Shown: positions 1-5,560 of the stretch, piece after piece
How positions within the stretch are numbered: the stretch's first letter is position 1
How the letters are laid out: each line of letters starts with the position of its first letter
Assembly: GCA_023416135.1 (NCBI GenBank)
Contig: JAEZIF010000153.1
Coordinates: 1 to 5,612 of the forward strand
Direction of reading: 5' to 3'
DNA length: 5,612 nucleotides
Source: Pseudomonadota bacterium
Lineage (GTDB): Bacteria; Pseudomonadota; Alphaproteobacteria; Reyranellales; Reyranellaceae
Program-made: the position numbers and the translations under genes
The notes under the pieces: generated by a model
The model's database searches: none
What the model was told of the DNA's origin: nothing
What the model saw: only the letters and a program-made list of their open reading frames with translations

Positions 1-1482
1 GGATTCGCCACCTTCGACGAAGACGGCAACGTCGCCGAGTTCACGCCGGCCAGCCATGTCGGCGGCCAGGGCCGTATCGACAACAGGCCCTGCATCGTCT
101 GCGCCGACGACTTCACCTCGCGCGGCGGCCACGCCGACGGCGCGATCGGCCACAAGTCGCGCTATCTCGACCAACTCTCGCTCGAATTGCGCACGCCCTC
201 GATCCGCCTGCTCGACGGCTCGTCGGGCGGCGGCAGCGTCGCCACCATGGTGCCCAAGCAGGACGGCCAGACAACGGGATCGGGGTCGGCCAAGGAGAGC
301 ACCGGGGCCATCAAGGCCGGCCGGCCGCGCGTGGTCGGCGGCGGCGGCTCGTTCCTGCCCGGTCATCTCGGCAGCACCTTCTACACCGAACAGCTTGCCT
401 CGGTGCCGGTGGTCAACATGCTTTTGGGCAGCGTGGTCGGCATCGGCGCGGCCAAGGCGGTGCTGGGACACTTCTCGGTGATGGTGCGCGACATCTCGCA
501 GCTCTTCGTCGCCGGGCCGCCGGTGGTCAGCCACGCCATGGGCTACGACGTCACCAAGGAGGACCTCGGCGGCTGGCACATCCACTGCCGCAACGGCTCG
601 GTCGACAATCTCGCCGAATCCGAGGAAGAGGCGATGGCCCAGACGCGACGCTTCCTGTCGTACCTGCCGTCGAGCGTCTACGAGGCGCCGCCGGTGACGA
701 CGTCCGCCGATCCCGCCGACCGGCGCGAGGAAGAACTGCTGACCCTGGTGCCGCGCAAGCGCACGGCGACCTTCGACATCCGGCGCGGCATCCGGCTGCT
801 GGCCGACAAGGACACCTTCTTCGAGGTCGGGCCCCTGTGGGGCACCGACCAGGTCGCCGGCTTCGTGCGCATGAACGGCTATCCGATGGGCGTCATCGCC
901 TCGGACAGCCGGCACGTGAACGGCGGCGCGCTGACCGCCGACGGCTGCGACAAGCTCAAGCGCCATCTCGATGTCTGCGACCTCTTCCATCTGCCGGTGC
1001 TGAACCTGGTCGACAATCCGGGCTTCGCCGTCGGCATCGAGCACGAGATAGCCGGCACCATCCGCAAGGGCGGCGAATGGATGGTGGCCTTCGCGCAGGT
1101 CACGGTGCCGATCTTCACGGTGCTGAGGCGCCGAAGCTTCGGCGTGGCCGGCAACAACTATGCAACGCCGCGCTCGGCGGCATCGGCGCGCGTCACCTGG
1201 CCGTCGGCCGACGTCGGCGGCATCCCGCCGGAGGGTGGCATCGAGGCGGCCTACAAGCGGCAGCTCGCCGAGGCGGCCGATCCCGCGGCGTTGCGCGCCG
1301 AGATCAATGCCCGCATCGAAAGTGTGCGCGGGCCGATCGGGCCGCTGAACCGTTTCGAGATCGAGGAGATGATCGACCCGCGCGACACGCGCCGGCGTGC
1401 CTGTGAATGGGTCGCCGACGCCTGGCGCCTGGTCAGCCAGCCGTCGCGGCTGGTGCCGCGGCCGCTGCAGTTCAGGCCTTGA
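1..1482 (+). CDS. Acyl-CoA carboxylase, carboxyltransferase (beta) subunit, 5'-partial
   Basis: Carboxyltransferase subunit of a biotin-dependent acyl-CoA carboxylase (propionyl-, methylcrotonyl- or geranyl-CoA type); the family moves the carboxyl group from carboxybiotin to an acyl-CoA in the cytoplasm. The frame is open from base 1 and gives 493 residues, so roughly 20-40 N-terminal residues are probably missing. The N-terminal crotonase-fold half carries DGSSGGGSV (visible residues 72-80), the place of the first oxyanion glycines. The C-terminal half starts near LVPRKRTATFDIR and contains LVDNPGF (about 336-342), FGVAGNN (380-386) and WPSADVGGIPPEGGIEAAY. The usual YGGAY loop reads FGVAG here, so one oxyanion glycine appears replaced by Val; since backbone amides do this work, activity may be kept. 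The end PLNRFEIEEMIDP...LVPRPLQFRP is typical of a divergent alphaproteobacterial subgroup. The substrate cannot be told from sequence. The biotin carboxylase/BCCP subunit is not in the window and may lie upstream. The family call is firm. Confidence 0.93.
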   Translation, partial: GFATFDEDGNVAEFTPASHVGGQGRIDNRPCIVCADDFTSRGGHADGAIGHKSRYLDQLSLELRTPSIRLLDGSSGGGSVATMVPKQDGQTTGSGSAKESTGAIKAGRPRVVGGGGSFLPGHLGSTFYTEQLASVPVVNMLLGSVVGIGAAKAVLGHFSVMVRDISQLFVAGPPVVSHAMGYDVTKEDLGGWHIHCRNGSVDNLAESEEEAMAQTRRFLSYLPSSVYEAPPVTTSADPADRREEELLTLVPRKRTATFDIRRGIRLLADKDTFFEVGPLWGTDQVAGFVRMNGYPMGVIASDSRHVNGGALTADGCDKLKRHLDVCDLFHLPVLNLVDNPGFAVGIEHEIAGTIRKGGEWMVAFAQVTVPIFTVLRRRSFGVAGNNYATPRSAASARVTWPSADVGGIPPEGGIEAAYKRQLAEAADPAALRAEINARIESVRGPIGPLNRFEIEEMIDPRDTRRRACEWVADAWRLVSQPSRLVPRPLQFRP

Positions 1483-1506
1483 TCTTGCCGGAGCGCGGGC
1501 CTCCAA

Positions 1507-1526
1507 CGTCGCGGTTTACCGCGACG
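1507..1526 (+). terminator. Hairpin after the carboxyltransferase gene, possible terminator
   Basis: Perfect 8-bp inverted repeat (CGTCGCGG / CCGCGACG) around a TTTA loop, beginning 25 nt after the stop codon at 1482. No T-run follows, so it is not a canonical intrinsic terminator. It could instead mark or protect the 3' end of the transcript. Confidence 0.45.
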
Positions 1527-1540
1527 CACCCGCTGATATT

Positions 1541-1617
1541 TGTCGTCCTGAGCGCGCCGAAGGTCCTCATCGCCGCTTGCAATCGGCATAAGATCCTTCG
1601 CTGCGCTCAGGATGACA
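1541..1617. repeat. Large imperfect palindrome between convergent genes (REP-like element)
   Basis: The left arm 1541-1567 and the reverse complement of the right arm 1591-1617 agree at 22 of 27 positions; both share TCCTGAGCGC and CGAAGG. The 23-nt centre contains a further 4-bp stem (GCCG 1572-1575 / CGGC 1584-1587). Read through, the element gives the 'VILSAAKDL ... LRRAQDDK' string often seen in spurious ORFs of alphaproteobacterial genomes. That points to a dispersed intergenic repeat, but copy number cannot be seen from one window. Lying between the + strand gene ending at 1482 and the - strand gene ending at 1654, it could fold in transcripts from either side and act as a two-way terminator or mRNA stabiliser. 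Confidence 0.7.
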
Positions 1618-1653
1618 GGACGCGGACCTGGAGGTTCGCGCTGCGGCAAGAAG

Positions 1654-2139
1654 CTACCAGTTGCGGAAGCCGTTGTGCCAGCCGTTGCCCCACGGGCCGC
1701 CGAATATGCCGCCCAGCAGGCCGCCGATGAGGCCGCCGTTGCCCCATCCACCGTTACCCCAGCCGCCGTTGTGCCAGCCGTTGCCCCAGCCGCCATTGTG
1801 CCAGCCATTGCCCCAACCGCCGTTGTGCCAGCCGCCGTTATGCCAGCCACCATTGTGCCAACCGCCGTTGCGCCAGCCATTGCCCCACCAGGCGAGCCTG
1901 GTCTCGGGGTCGACGCCGACATAAGGCTCGGACTTTTCCATCGCCTCCTTCCAGGCATCGGCCACCGACCCGCGCAGTGCCTCCAGACGGGCGGCGACAG
2001 CCTTGTTGTCGGCCGGCACCTCGGTCGTCGCCGCGGCTGCGTCGGCCGCCGCAAGCGCGATCGACAGGCCCATGACGCCGCCCGGCAGCAAGTTGGCCAG
2101 GGCCTCGATGGAACGACGGTCCTTCGGCTTGTCAGCCAT
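1654..2139 (-). CDS. Trp-x-Asn-Gly repeat protein, GrrA-like RiPP (triceptide) precursor candidate
   Basis: 161 residues. An N-terminal hydrophobic stretch (about 17-38, LANLLPGG... to AADAAAATT) could be a weak signal or leader segment. It is followed by a charged, probably helical part (45-70, AVAARLEALRGSVADAWKEA). From W85 the chain is almost only Trp, Asn, Gly and His: 11 W-x-N motifs up to residue 134, then a glycine-zipper-like stretch GGLIGGLLGGIFGGP (135-149), then WGN, WHN and FRN before a final Trp. In all there are 14 aromatic-x-Asn motifs. This layout (hydrophobic leader, short helix, Gly-rich W/F-x-N core) resembles the GrrA family of radical-SAM-modified peptides, in which GrrM links an aromatic ring to the beta-carbon of a residue two positions on. 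That identification is inference. No grrM gene is in the window, so an orphan precursor, a distant maturase or an unrelated glycine-rich surface protein remain possible. The ATG has a good Shine-Dalgarno site, and the gene starts 30 nt after the DUF35 gene, so co-transcription is plausible. Confidence 0.85.
   Translation of the reverse strand: MADKPKDRRSIEALANLLPGGVMGLSIALAAADAAAATTEVPADNKAVAARLEALRGSVADAWKEAMEKSEPYVGVDPETRLAWWGNGWRNGGWHNGGWHNGGWHNGGWGNGWHNGGWGNGWHNGGWGNGGWGNGGLIGGLLGGIFGGPWGNGWHNGFRNW
1732..1887 (-). repeat. Coding tandem repeat (WHNGG / WGNGWHNGG units)
   Basis: Encodes residues 85-136 of the repeat protein. Units are WHNGG (15 nt, three in a row), then WGNGWHNGG (27 nt, twice), then WGNGG (15 nt, twice). 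Synonymous codons vary between units: the 11 core Asn use AAT four times and AAC seven times, His uses CAC or CAT, and Gly uses GGC, GGT or GGA. The protein pattern is thus kept more strictly than the DNA, so this is not a fresh slippage product. Confidence 0.85.
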
Positions 2140-2146
2140 GCATGAT

Positions 2147-2153
2147 CCCCCTC
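2147..2153 (-). promoter_or_regulatory. Ribosome binding site of the repeat-protein gene
   Basis: GAGGGGG on the minus strand lies 7 nt upstream of the ATG at 2139. It supports this start and shows that the repeat ORF is translated as its own gene. Confidence 0.7.
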
Positions 2154-2169
2154 GGGGCGCGAGCTTGCC

Positions 2170-2691
2170 CTACTCCTGCGGATAGCGCCACGGCTTGTCG
2201 GGCTGCTTGGCGCTGTCGTCGATTGTCCATTGCGGTATCGCGAGCCACGGGCCGGCATCGGAGAACACCATGCGGACCCGCGTGCCGATACCCACCTTGC
2301 GCACCATGTCGGGCGGCGCGAGCTGGCCGTCCGGTGTCGTGAGGTTGCCGACCACGCGCAGGGCCTCGTGCTCGGTGGGCTTGCCCTTTTGGATGTCGAG
2401 ATCGACCACCAGAATGAGATAGGGCGTATGCGCCTTGAAGGCCGGCTGAATGGCGTGGTGGACCTCGGTGTAGGAATGAACCGCGCCCTTGGCATCGACC
2501 GGCACCCAGTCGGACTTGGGGCTCATGCACCACGGGCAGGCCGTGGTCGGCGGATAGCGAAGCAATCCGCACTTGGCGCATTTCTGGAGATGGAAGTTGT
2601 GCTCCGAGCAATGCTTGAAGAAGGCAAGGTTCTCGACGTCGAGATCGTCGAGGCTGAGCGGCATGCCGAGATAGGTGGCCTGGACTCCCAT
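2170..2691 (-). CDS. Zn-ribbon OB-fold protein (DUF35 family), partner of the thiolase-like protein
   Basis: 173 residues, the usual size for this family. The N-terminal rubredoxin-like zinc ribbon has two CxxC knuckles (C38-x2-C41 and C52-x2-C55, in KCAKCG and CPWCM). The C-terminal OB-fold (DUF35) runs from about 60 to 155 (GAVHSYTEVHH, YLILVVDLD, RVRMVFSD). Such proteins usually bind a thiolase-fold protein encoded next to them and contact the acyl-CoA; in the ChsH2 DUF35-Ltp2 complex the domain is needed for aldolase activity. Here the thiolase-like gene ends 17 nt upstream, so the pair is very probably co-transcribed and forms a complex. The start at 2691 was chosen because GGGGAGAG precedes it closely. 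The frame is open further upstream to an ATG at 2856, but that extension overlaps the thiolase gene and looks like shadow sequence (rich in Arg, Gly and His). The family call is sure; the partnership is inferred from gene order. Confidence 0.92.
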   Translation of the reverse strand: MGVQATYLGMPLSLDDLDVENLAFFKHCSEHNFHLQKCAKCGLLRYPPTTACPWCMSPKSDWVPVDAKGAVHSYTEVHHAIQPAFKAHTPYLILVVDLDIQKGKPTEHEALRVVGNLTTPDGQLAPPDMVRKVGIGTRVRMVFSDAGPWLAIPQWTIDDSAKQPDKPWRYPQE

Positions 2692-2708
2692 GGTTCTCTC
2701 CCCTTTCC

Positions 2709-3965
2709 TCAGCCGCGCCGCATGACCATGGCCGAGCCTGTGCCGGGATTGGCCCAGCCCAGGTTGGCCGTCACTTCGCAGTTCTTGACCTGGCGGCAGC
2801 CGCCCTCGCGATAGTCGTAGGTGTGCTGGCGCTTGCCGTCCGGCCCGATCGGACATGAATCGTCAGCGTCATGCCTGAGCTGCCGCACGTTCTCGATCAC
2901 CATGTTCATCCCGTGCGTATAGCCCTCGCAGAGATGGCCACCGCTGGTGTTGTTGGGTCGCCGGCCGCCCAGCCGCATGGTGCCGTTGCTGACGTAGTCG
3001 CCCCCCTCGCCCTTCTTGCAGAAGCCGTAATCCTCGAGCTGGAGCATGGTGGTGAAGGTGAAGGCGTCGTAAGAGCCGGTGACGTCGATGTCCTGCGGGC
3101 CGACCCCGGAGTTGGGCCACAGGATGTCCTTGGCATAGTGGCCGGCGACGGTCGAGATCGGGCCGGTCTGGTAGTGCATGTCGGTGCGCGGCTTGCTGCA
3201 GCGCCCGACGACGCCCCTGATCAAGGCGAGCGGATGGCGGCAGTCCTTGGCCCGGTCGGCGCTGGTCACGACCACGGCCGTGGCGTTGTCGGTCTCGACG
3301 CAGCAGTCGAGCAGGTGCAGCGGCTTGCAGATGATTCGGCTCGACAGCACTTCGTCGACGGTAAAGCGCTTCTTGTAGAAGGCCTTCGGGTTGTTCGAGG
3401 CGTGCTCGCTGTGGATCGCCTTGACCGTGGCGACCTGCTCGGGCCGCGTGCCGTAGTCGTACATGTGTCTCATGAAGGAAGGCGCGAACATCTGGCCGGC
3501 GCTCTGCCAGCCGTAGGCGCGCATGTGCAGGGCATCGCCCGACACCGGCGCCGCGGCGAGCGCGCCGGTGCCGCCGATGCGTACCTGGCTGAACCCGTTC
3601 ATGGCGCGGAACACCACCACGGCCTTGCACATGCCGGCTTCCATCAGGCCGATCGCCATGCCGATCAACGCCTCGGTCGACGAGCCGCCGCCGAACACGT
3701 CCATGTAGAAGTTCAGCCTGAGGCCGAGGTCGCCGGCGATGAAAGTCGAGAAGGTCGAATCGCCGGATTGGTAGCTCAGCATGCCGTCGACGTCGGAAGC
3801 CTTCAGGCCGGCATCCTCGATGGCGTTGCGGACCGCCCAGGTGCCGAGCGCCCTCGTCGTTATCCCTGAGCCGCGCGTATAAGTCGTCTCGCCTACGCCG
3901 ACGATGGCGTACTTGTCGCGAAGGTACTTGGGACTCGTGGTGTCGGTCTCAGCCGGCATCGGCAT
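2709..3965 (-). CDS. Thiolase-fold protein (SCP-x/lipid-transfer type), Ltp2-like aldolase candidate
   Basis: 418 residues, about normal for a thiolase-superfamily subunit. The N-terminus has the usual start of the fold (YAIVGVGETTYTRGSG, 19-34; AIEDAGLKASDVDGML, 49-63). Where true thiolases have the nucleophilic Cys, this protein reads VFGGGSSTEAL (90-100) with no Cys. The thiolase GHP motif is replaced by GGHLCEGYTHGMNMV (342-356), and no C-terminal CxGG loop is seen. It is therefore unlikely to be a thiolase. It keeps SYDAFTF (Y299) and GYTHG (Y349), which match in type and 50-residue spacing the two tyrosines I recall as catalytic in Ltp2 (Y294, Y344), a retro-aldolase of steroid side-chain breakdown that works only with a DUF35 partner. 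Such a partner follows 17 nt downstream. An aldolase acting on a beta-hydroxyacyl-CoA is the best guess; the substrate is unknown. The start at 3965 has AGGGGA about 7 nt upstream; a second in-frame ATG at 3959 is possible. Confidence 0.9.
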   Translation of the reverse strand: MPMPAETDTTSPKYLRDKYAIVGVGETTYTRGSGITTRALGTWAVRNAIEDAGLKASDVDGMLSYQSGDSTFSTFIAGDLGLRLNFYMDVFGGGSSTEALIGMAIGLMEAGMCKAVVVFRAMNGFSQVRIGGTGALAAAPVSGDALHMRAYGWQSAGQMFAPSFMRHMYDYGTRPEQVATVKAIHSEHASNNPKAFYKKRFTVDEVLSSRIICKPLHLLDCCVETDNATAVVVTSADRAKDCRHPLALIRGVVGRCSKPRTDMHYQTGPISTVAGHYAKDILWPNSGVGPQDIDVTGSYDAFTFTTMLQLEDYGFCKKGEGGDYVSNGTMRLGGRRPNNTSGGHLCEGYTHGMNMVIENVRQLRHDADDSCPIGPDGKRQHTYDYREGGCRQVKNCEVTANLGWANPGTGSAMVMRRG

Positions 3966-4069
3966 GGCGTTTCCCCTTTGCTTGACCCGTGCACGGTACA
4001 ATACGACGGTGACGAACGGACGTCGGCGTCCGCAGTCCGCATTGCGGCTTTGGAATGAAGGAAACAGAA
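3966..4069. promoter_or_regulatory. Divergent intergenic region with palindromes, candidate promoter/operator
   Basis: These 104 nt separate the minus-strand thiolase-like operon from the plus-strand SMP-30 gene, so they should carry both promoters. Visible symmetry: a 10-bp perfect palindrome CCGTGCACGG (3987-3996); a 6-bp inverted repeat CGGACG-tcgg-CGTCCG (4017-4032); and a small CCGC-att-GCGG (4037-4047). A good -10-like TACAAT (3997-4002, + strand) follows the first palindrome directly but has no matching -35 at 16-18 nt. The arrangement would suit one regulator controlling both directions. No regulator gene is in the window. Confidence 0.35.
4058..4062 (+). promoter_or_regulatory. Ribosome binding site that favours a GTG start at 4070
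   Basis: AAGGA lies 7 nt before a GTG at 4070. The in-frame ATG at 4055 has only a GGA touching the start codon. The spacing argues for the GTG. Confidence 0.55.
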
Positions 4070-5020
4070 GTGAGCTCCAATCCATCGCGCTGGGAGTCCT
4101 CGGCACCGATCCGCTATCCGGATCCCGATATCATCGTGCTCGACCCTCGCTTCCGGCACCTCGTGGTGCCGATGGCCGCCATCGAACGCATCGCCACCGG
4201 CTTTCGCTTCACCGAGGGCCCGGCCTATTACGGCGATGGCCGCTACCTCCTGTTTTCCGACATCCCCAATGACGCGCTGCTGCGCTGGGACGAGATCACC
4301 GGCGCGGTCGCCACGTTGCGCAACCCGGCGGGTTATCCGGACGGCAACACGCGCGACCGCCAGGGCCGGCTGATCACCTGCGAGCTCGGCAGCCGCACGC
4401 TGACCCGCACGGAGCACGACGGCATGGTCACGGTGCTCGCTTCCTCCTTCCAGAACACGCGGCTCACCGGGCCCAACGACGTGGTCGTGAAATCCGACGG
4501 CTCGATCTGGTTCAGCGACAACGGTGCGGGCATCCGCGGCAACTACCTCGGCGACAAGGCGCCGAAGGAAATGCCTTACCGCGTCTATCGCCTCGATCCC
4601 CAGAGTGGCGCGCTCACCATCGCCGTGGACGACATGGAGCGGCCGAACGGTCTCGCCTTCTCGCCGGACGAGAAGAAGCTCTATGTCGTCGACACGCCGG
4701 ACGGCCCGAGATCGACTCGCGTCTACGACATCCAGGGCGACAAGGCCGTCAACGGCCGATTGTTCTTCGACGGCAAGGGTTATGCCGACGGCATCCGGGT
4801 CGATACCGAGGGCAACGTGTGGGCGGCCTTCTCCGGCGGCGAGGGCGAGGACGGCGTGGCGGTGTTCGCGCCCGACGGCACGCTGATCGGCCGCATCCTG
4901 CTGCCCGAGCGTTGCGCCAACCTCTGCTTAGGCGGGCGCAAGCGCAACCGGCTGTTCATGACCGCGAGCCAGTCGGTGTATGCGCTCTATGTCGAGGCGA
5001 TCGGGGTGGCTGGGGGTTAA
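4070..5020 (+). CDS. SMP-30/gluconolactonase/LRE family hydrolase
   Basis: 316 residues from the GTG at 4070 (321 if the weaker ATG at 4055 is used). A six-bladed beta-propeller of the SMP-30/gluconolactonase family, whose members are metal-dependent lactonases or esterases. The usual metal and substrate residues appear in their expected motifs: E49 (GFRFTEGPAY), N136 (TGPNDVVV), N193 (RPNGLAFSPDEKKLYVVDT) and D240 (GYADGIRVDTEGNVW). The C-terminus (CANLCLGG ... LFMTASQSVYALYV) closes the propeller as in the family. No signal peptide is visible, so it is probably cytoplasmic. The opening IRYPDPDIIVLDPRFRHL is typical of a subgroup often found in sugar or aromatic lactone breakdown, but the substrate cannot be named. 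It is transcribed divergently from the thiolase-like operon across 104 nt, so shared regulation is possible. Confidence 0.93.
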   Translation: MSSNPSRWESSAPIRYPDPDIIVLDPRFRHLVVPMAAIERIATGFRFTEGPAYYGDGRYLLFSDIPNDALLRWDEITGAVATLRNPAGYPDGNTRDRQGRLITCELGSRTLTRTEHDGMVTVLASSFQNTRLTGPNDVVVKSDGSIWFSDNGAGIRGNYLGDKAPKEMPYRVYRLDPQSGALTIAVDDMERPNGLAFSPDEKKLYVVDTPDGPRSTRVYDIQGDKAVNGRLFFDGKGYADGIRVDTEGNVWAAFSGGEGEDGVAVFAPDGTLIGRILLPERCANLCLGGRKRNRLFMTASQSVYALYVEAIGVAGG

Positions 5021-5034
5021 GCGTCGTGTCATGA

Positions 5035-5199
5035 CCTTTCGGACCTCTGACCGGATCGGCCAGAGGCCGCCGGCTCTTCGAACAGCGCCAAGATGAAGAA
5101 CTCGCACGGATCTTCGGCGGCCACCCGCCGCAGAAGTGGACCCTTACCTGCACCAAATGTGGAGACACATCGCTAAGTCTGAAATGGGCTTGCACTTAG
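5035..5199 (+). pseudogene. Start-less CxxC reading frame, possible gene remnant
   Basis: In the 207-nt gap between the SMP-30 gene and the membrane-protein gene, a frame of about 54 codons is open from 5035 to a TAG at 5197-5199. It has no ATG, GTG or TTG start, only a CTG at 5047. Its second half reads RIFGGHPPQKWTLTCTKCG followed by DTSLSLKWACT, with a C-x2-C and a later Cys that look like part of a zinc knuckle. It may be the tail of a decayed small zinc-ribbon protein, or chance. I do not recognise the family. Apart from the hairpin at 5044-5066, nothing else is seen in this gap. Confidence 0.2.
5044..5066 (+). terminator. Hairpin after the SMP-30 gene, possible terminator
   Basis: CCTCTG (5044-5049) pairs with CAGAGG (5061-5066). 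Inside, CCG (5051-5053) pairs with CGG (5057-5059) around GAT, with one A-C mismatch between the two stems. It starts 24 nt after the stop codon. No T-run follows, so terminator function is only likely. Confidence 0.4.
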
Positions 5200-5227
5200 C
5201 CGCGCCTTGTGTTCGGGGGCTTGCCCC

Positions 5228-5560
5228 TCACAGCCGCCGATAGACAGCCCGTCCGAAGAAAAGACGGTTCATCAACTTGAGCAAGGGAGAACCCCACTTC
5301 AGTGAGCGATACACGTTGTCGTATCCGCGAACGATGATGTAAAGCGCACCAGCTACGGTAAAGTAGCTGTTGGCCTCCTTTAGTGCGTAGCCAAGGACGT
5401 GATTGACGACGTAGCCAGCGAAGAGGATGCCGAGAGCGATCTCTACGAGTCCATACAACATCGGCTTCCGGCAACGCATTCGATACAGCCCACTCCCAAT
5501 AGCCAAAGTGCCAATGGCGACTAGGATCTGCAGAAAACCGATAGGCACGTACTCGCCCAT
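5228..5560 (-). CDS. Small hypothetical membrane protein, possibly 5'-partial
   Basis: 110 residues from the ATG at 5560. Three hydrophobic segments are visible: about 6-25 (PIGFLQILVAIGTLAIGSGL), 35-57 (LYGLVEIALGILFAGYVVNHVLG) and 66-78 (YFTVAGALYIIVR). A basic tail follows (LKLMNRLFFGRAVYRRL). This fits an inner-membrane protein with a positive cytoplasmic end. I do not recognise the family and give no function. The ATG lacks a Shine-Dalgarno site, and the frame stays open to the window edge (YGGFWILKTLVGTAIGV just before the Met), so the true start may lie beyond 5612. Base composition is clearly lower in GC than in the genes to the left (about 53% in the stretch 5281-5340), which hints at a different origin. 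It faces the SMP-30 gene tail to tail. Confidence 0.6.
   Translation of the reverse strand: MGEYVPIGFLQILVAIGTLAIGSGLYRMRCRKPMLYGLVEIALGILFAGYVVNHVLGYALKEANSYFTVAGALYIIVRGYDNVYRSLKWGSPLLKLMNRLFFGRAVYRRL

Noticed and set aside
1732..1887. CRISPR-like array
   Set aside because: The repeats are contiguous 15- and 27-nt coding units without unique spacers and stay in one reading frame.
1612..2145. 177-residue plus-strand ORF with repeated AVVPAVAPAAIVP
   Set aside because: It is the antisense of the W-x-N repeat, which makes any frame look repetitive. The minus-strand frame has the ribosome site and the sensible N-terminus.
1251..2495. 414-residue minus-strand ORF across four different regions
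   Set aside because: It runs through the DUF35 gene, the repeat gene, the intergenic palindrome and the carboxyltransferase gene in wrong frames. Its composition is Arg/Ser/Pro-rich low complexity, and it contains the palindrome-derived 'ILSAAKDL'.
2692..2856. N-terminal extension of the DUF35 protein to the ATG at 2856
   Set aside because: The extension overlaps the thiolase-like gene by about 150 nt, has shadow-like composition, and the ATG at 2691 has a clear ribosome site.
2871..3869. 332-residue plus-strand ORF opposite the thiolase-like gene
   Set aside because: Antisense shadow of a well-recognised gene in high-GC DNA; the translation is His/Ala/Gly/Asp-rich with no family motif.
3982..4002. 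Sigma-70 promoter TTGACC ... TACAAT on the + strand
   Set aside because: The spacer is only 9 nt instead of about 17, so the pair cannot act as -35 and -10. Only the TACAAT box alone remains possible.
3966..4106. N-terminal extension of the thiolase-like protein to the ATG at 4106
   Set aside because: It would overlap the start of the divergent SMP-30 gene and adds 47 residues with no resemblance to thiolases. The ATG at 3965 has a good ribosome site.
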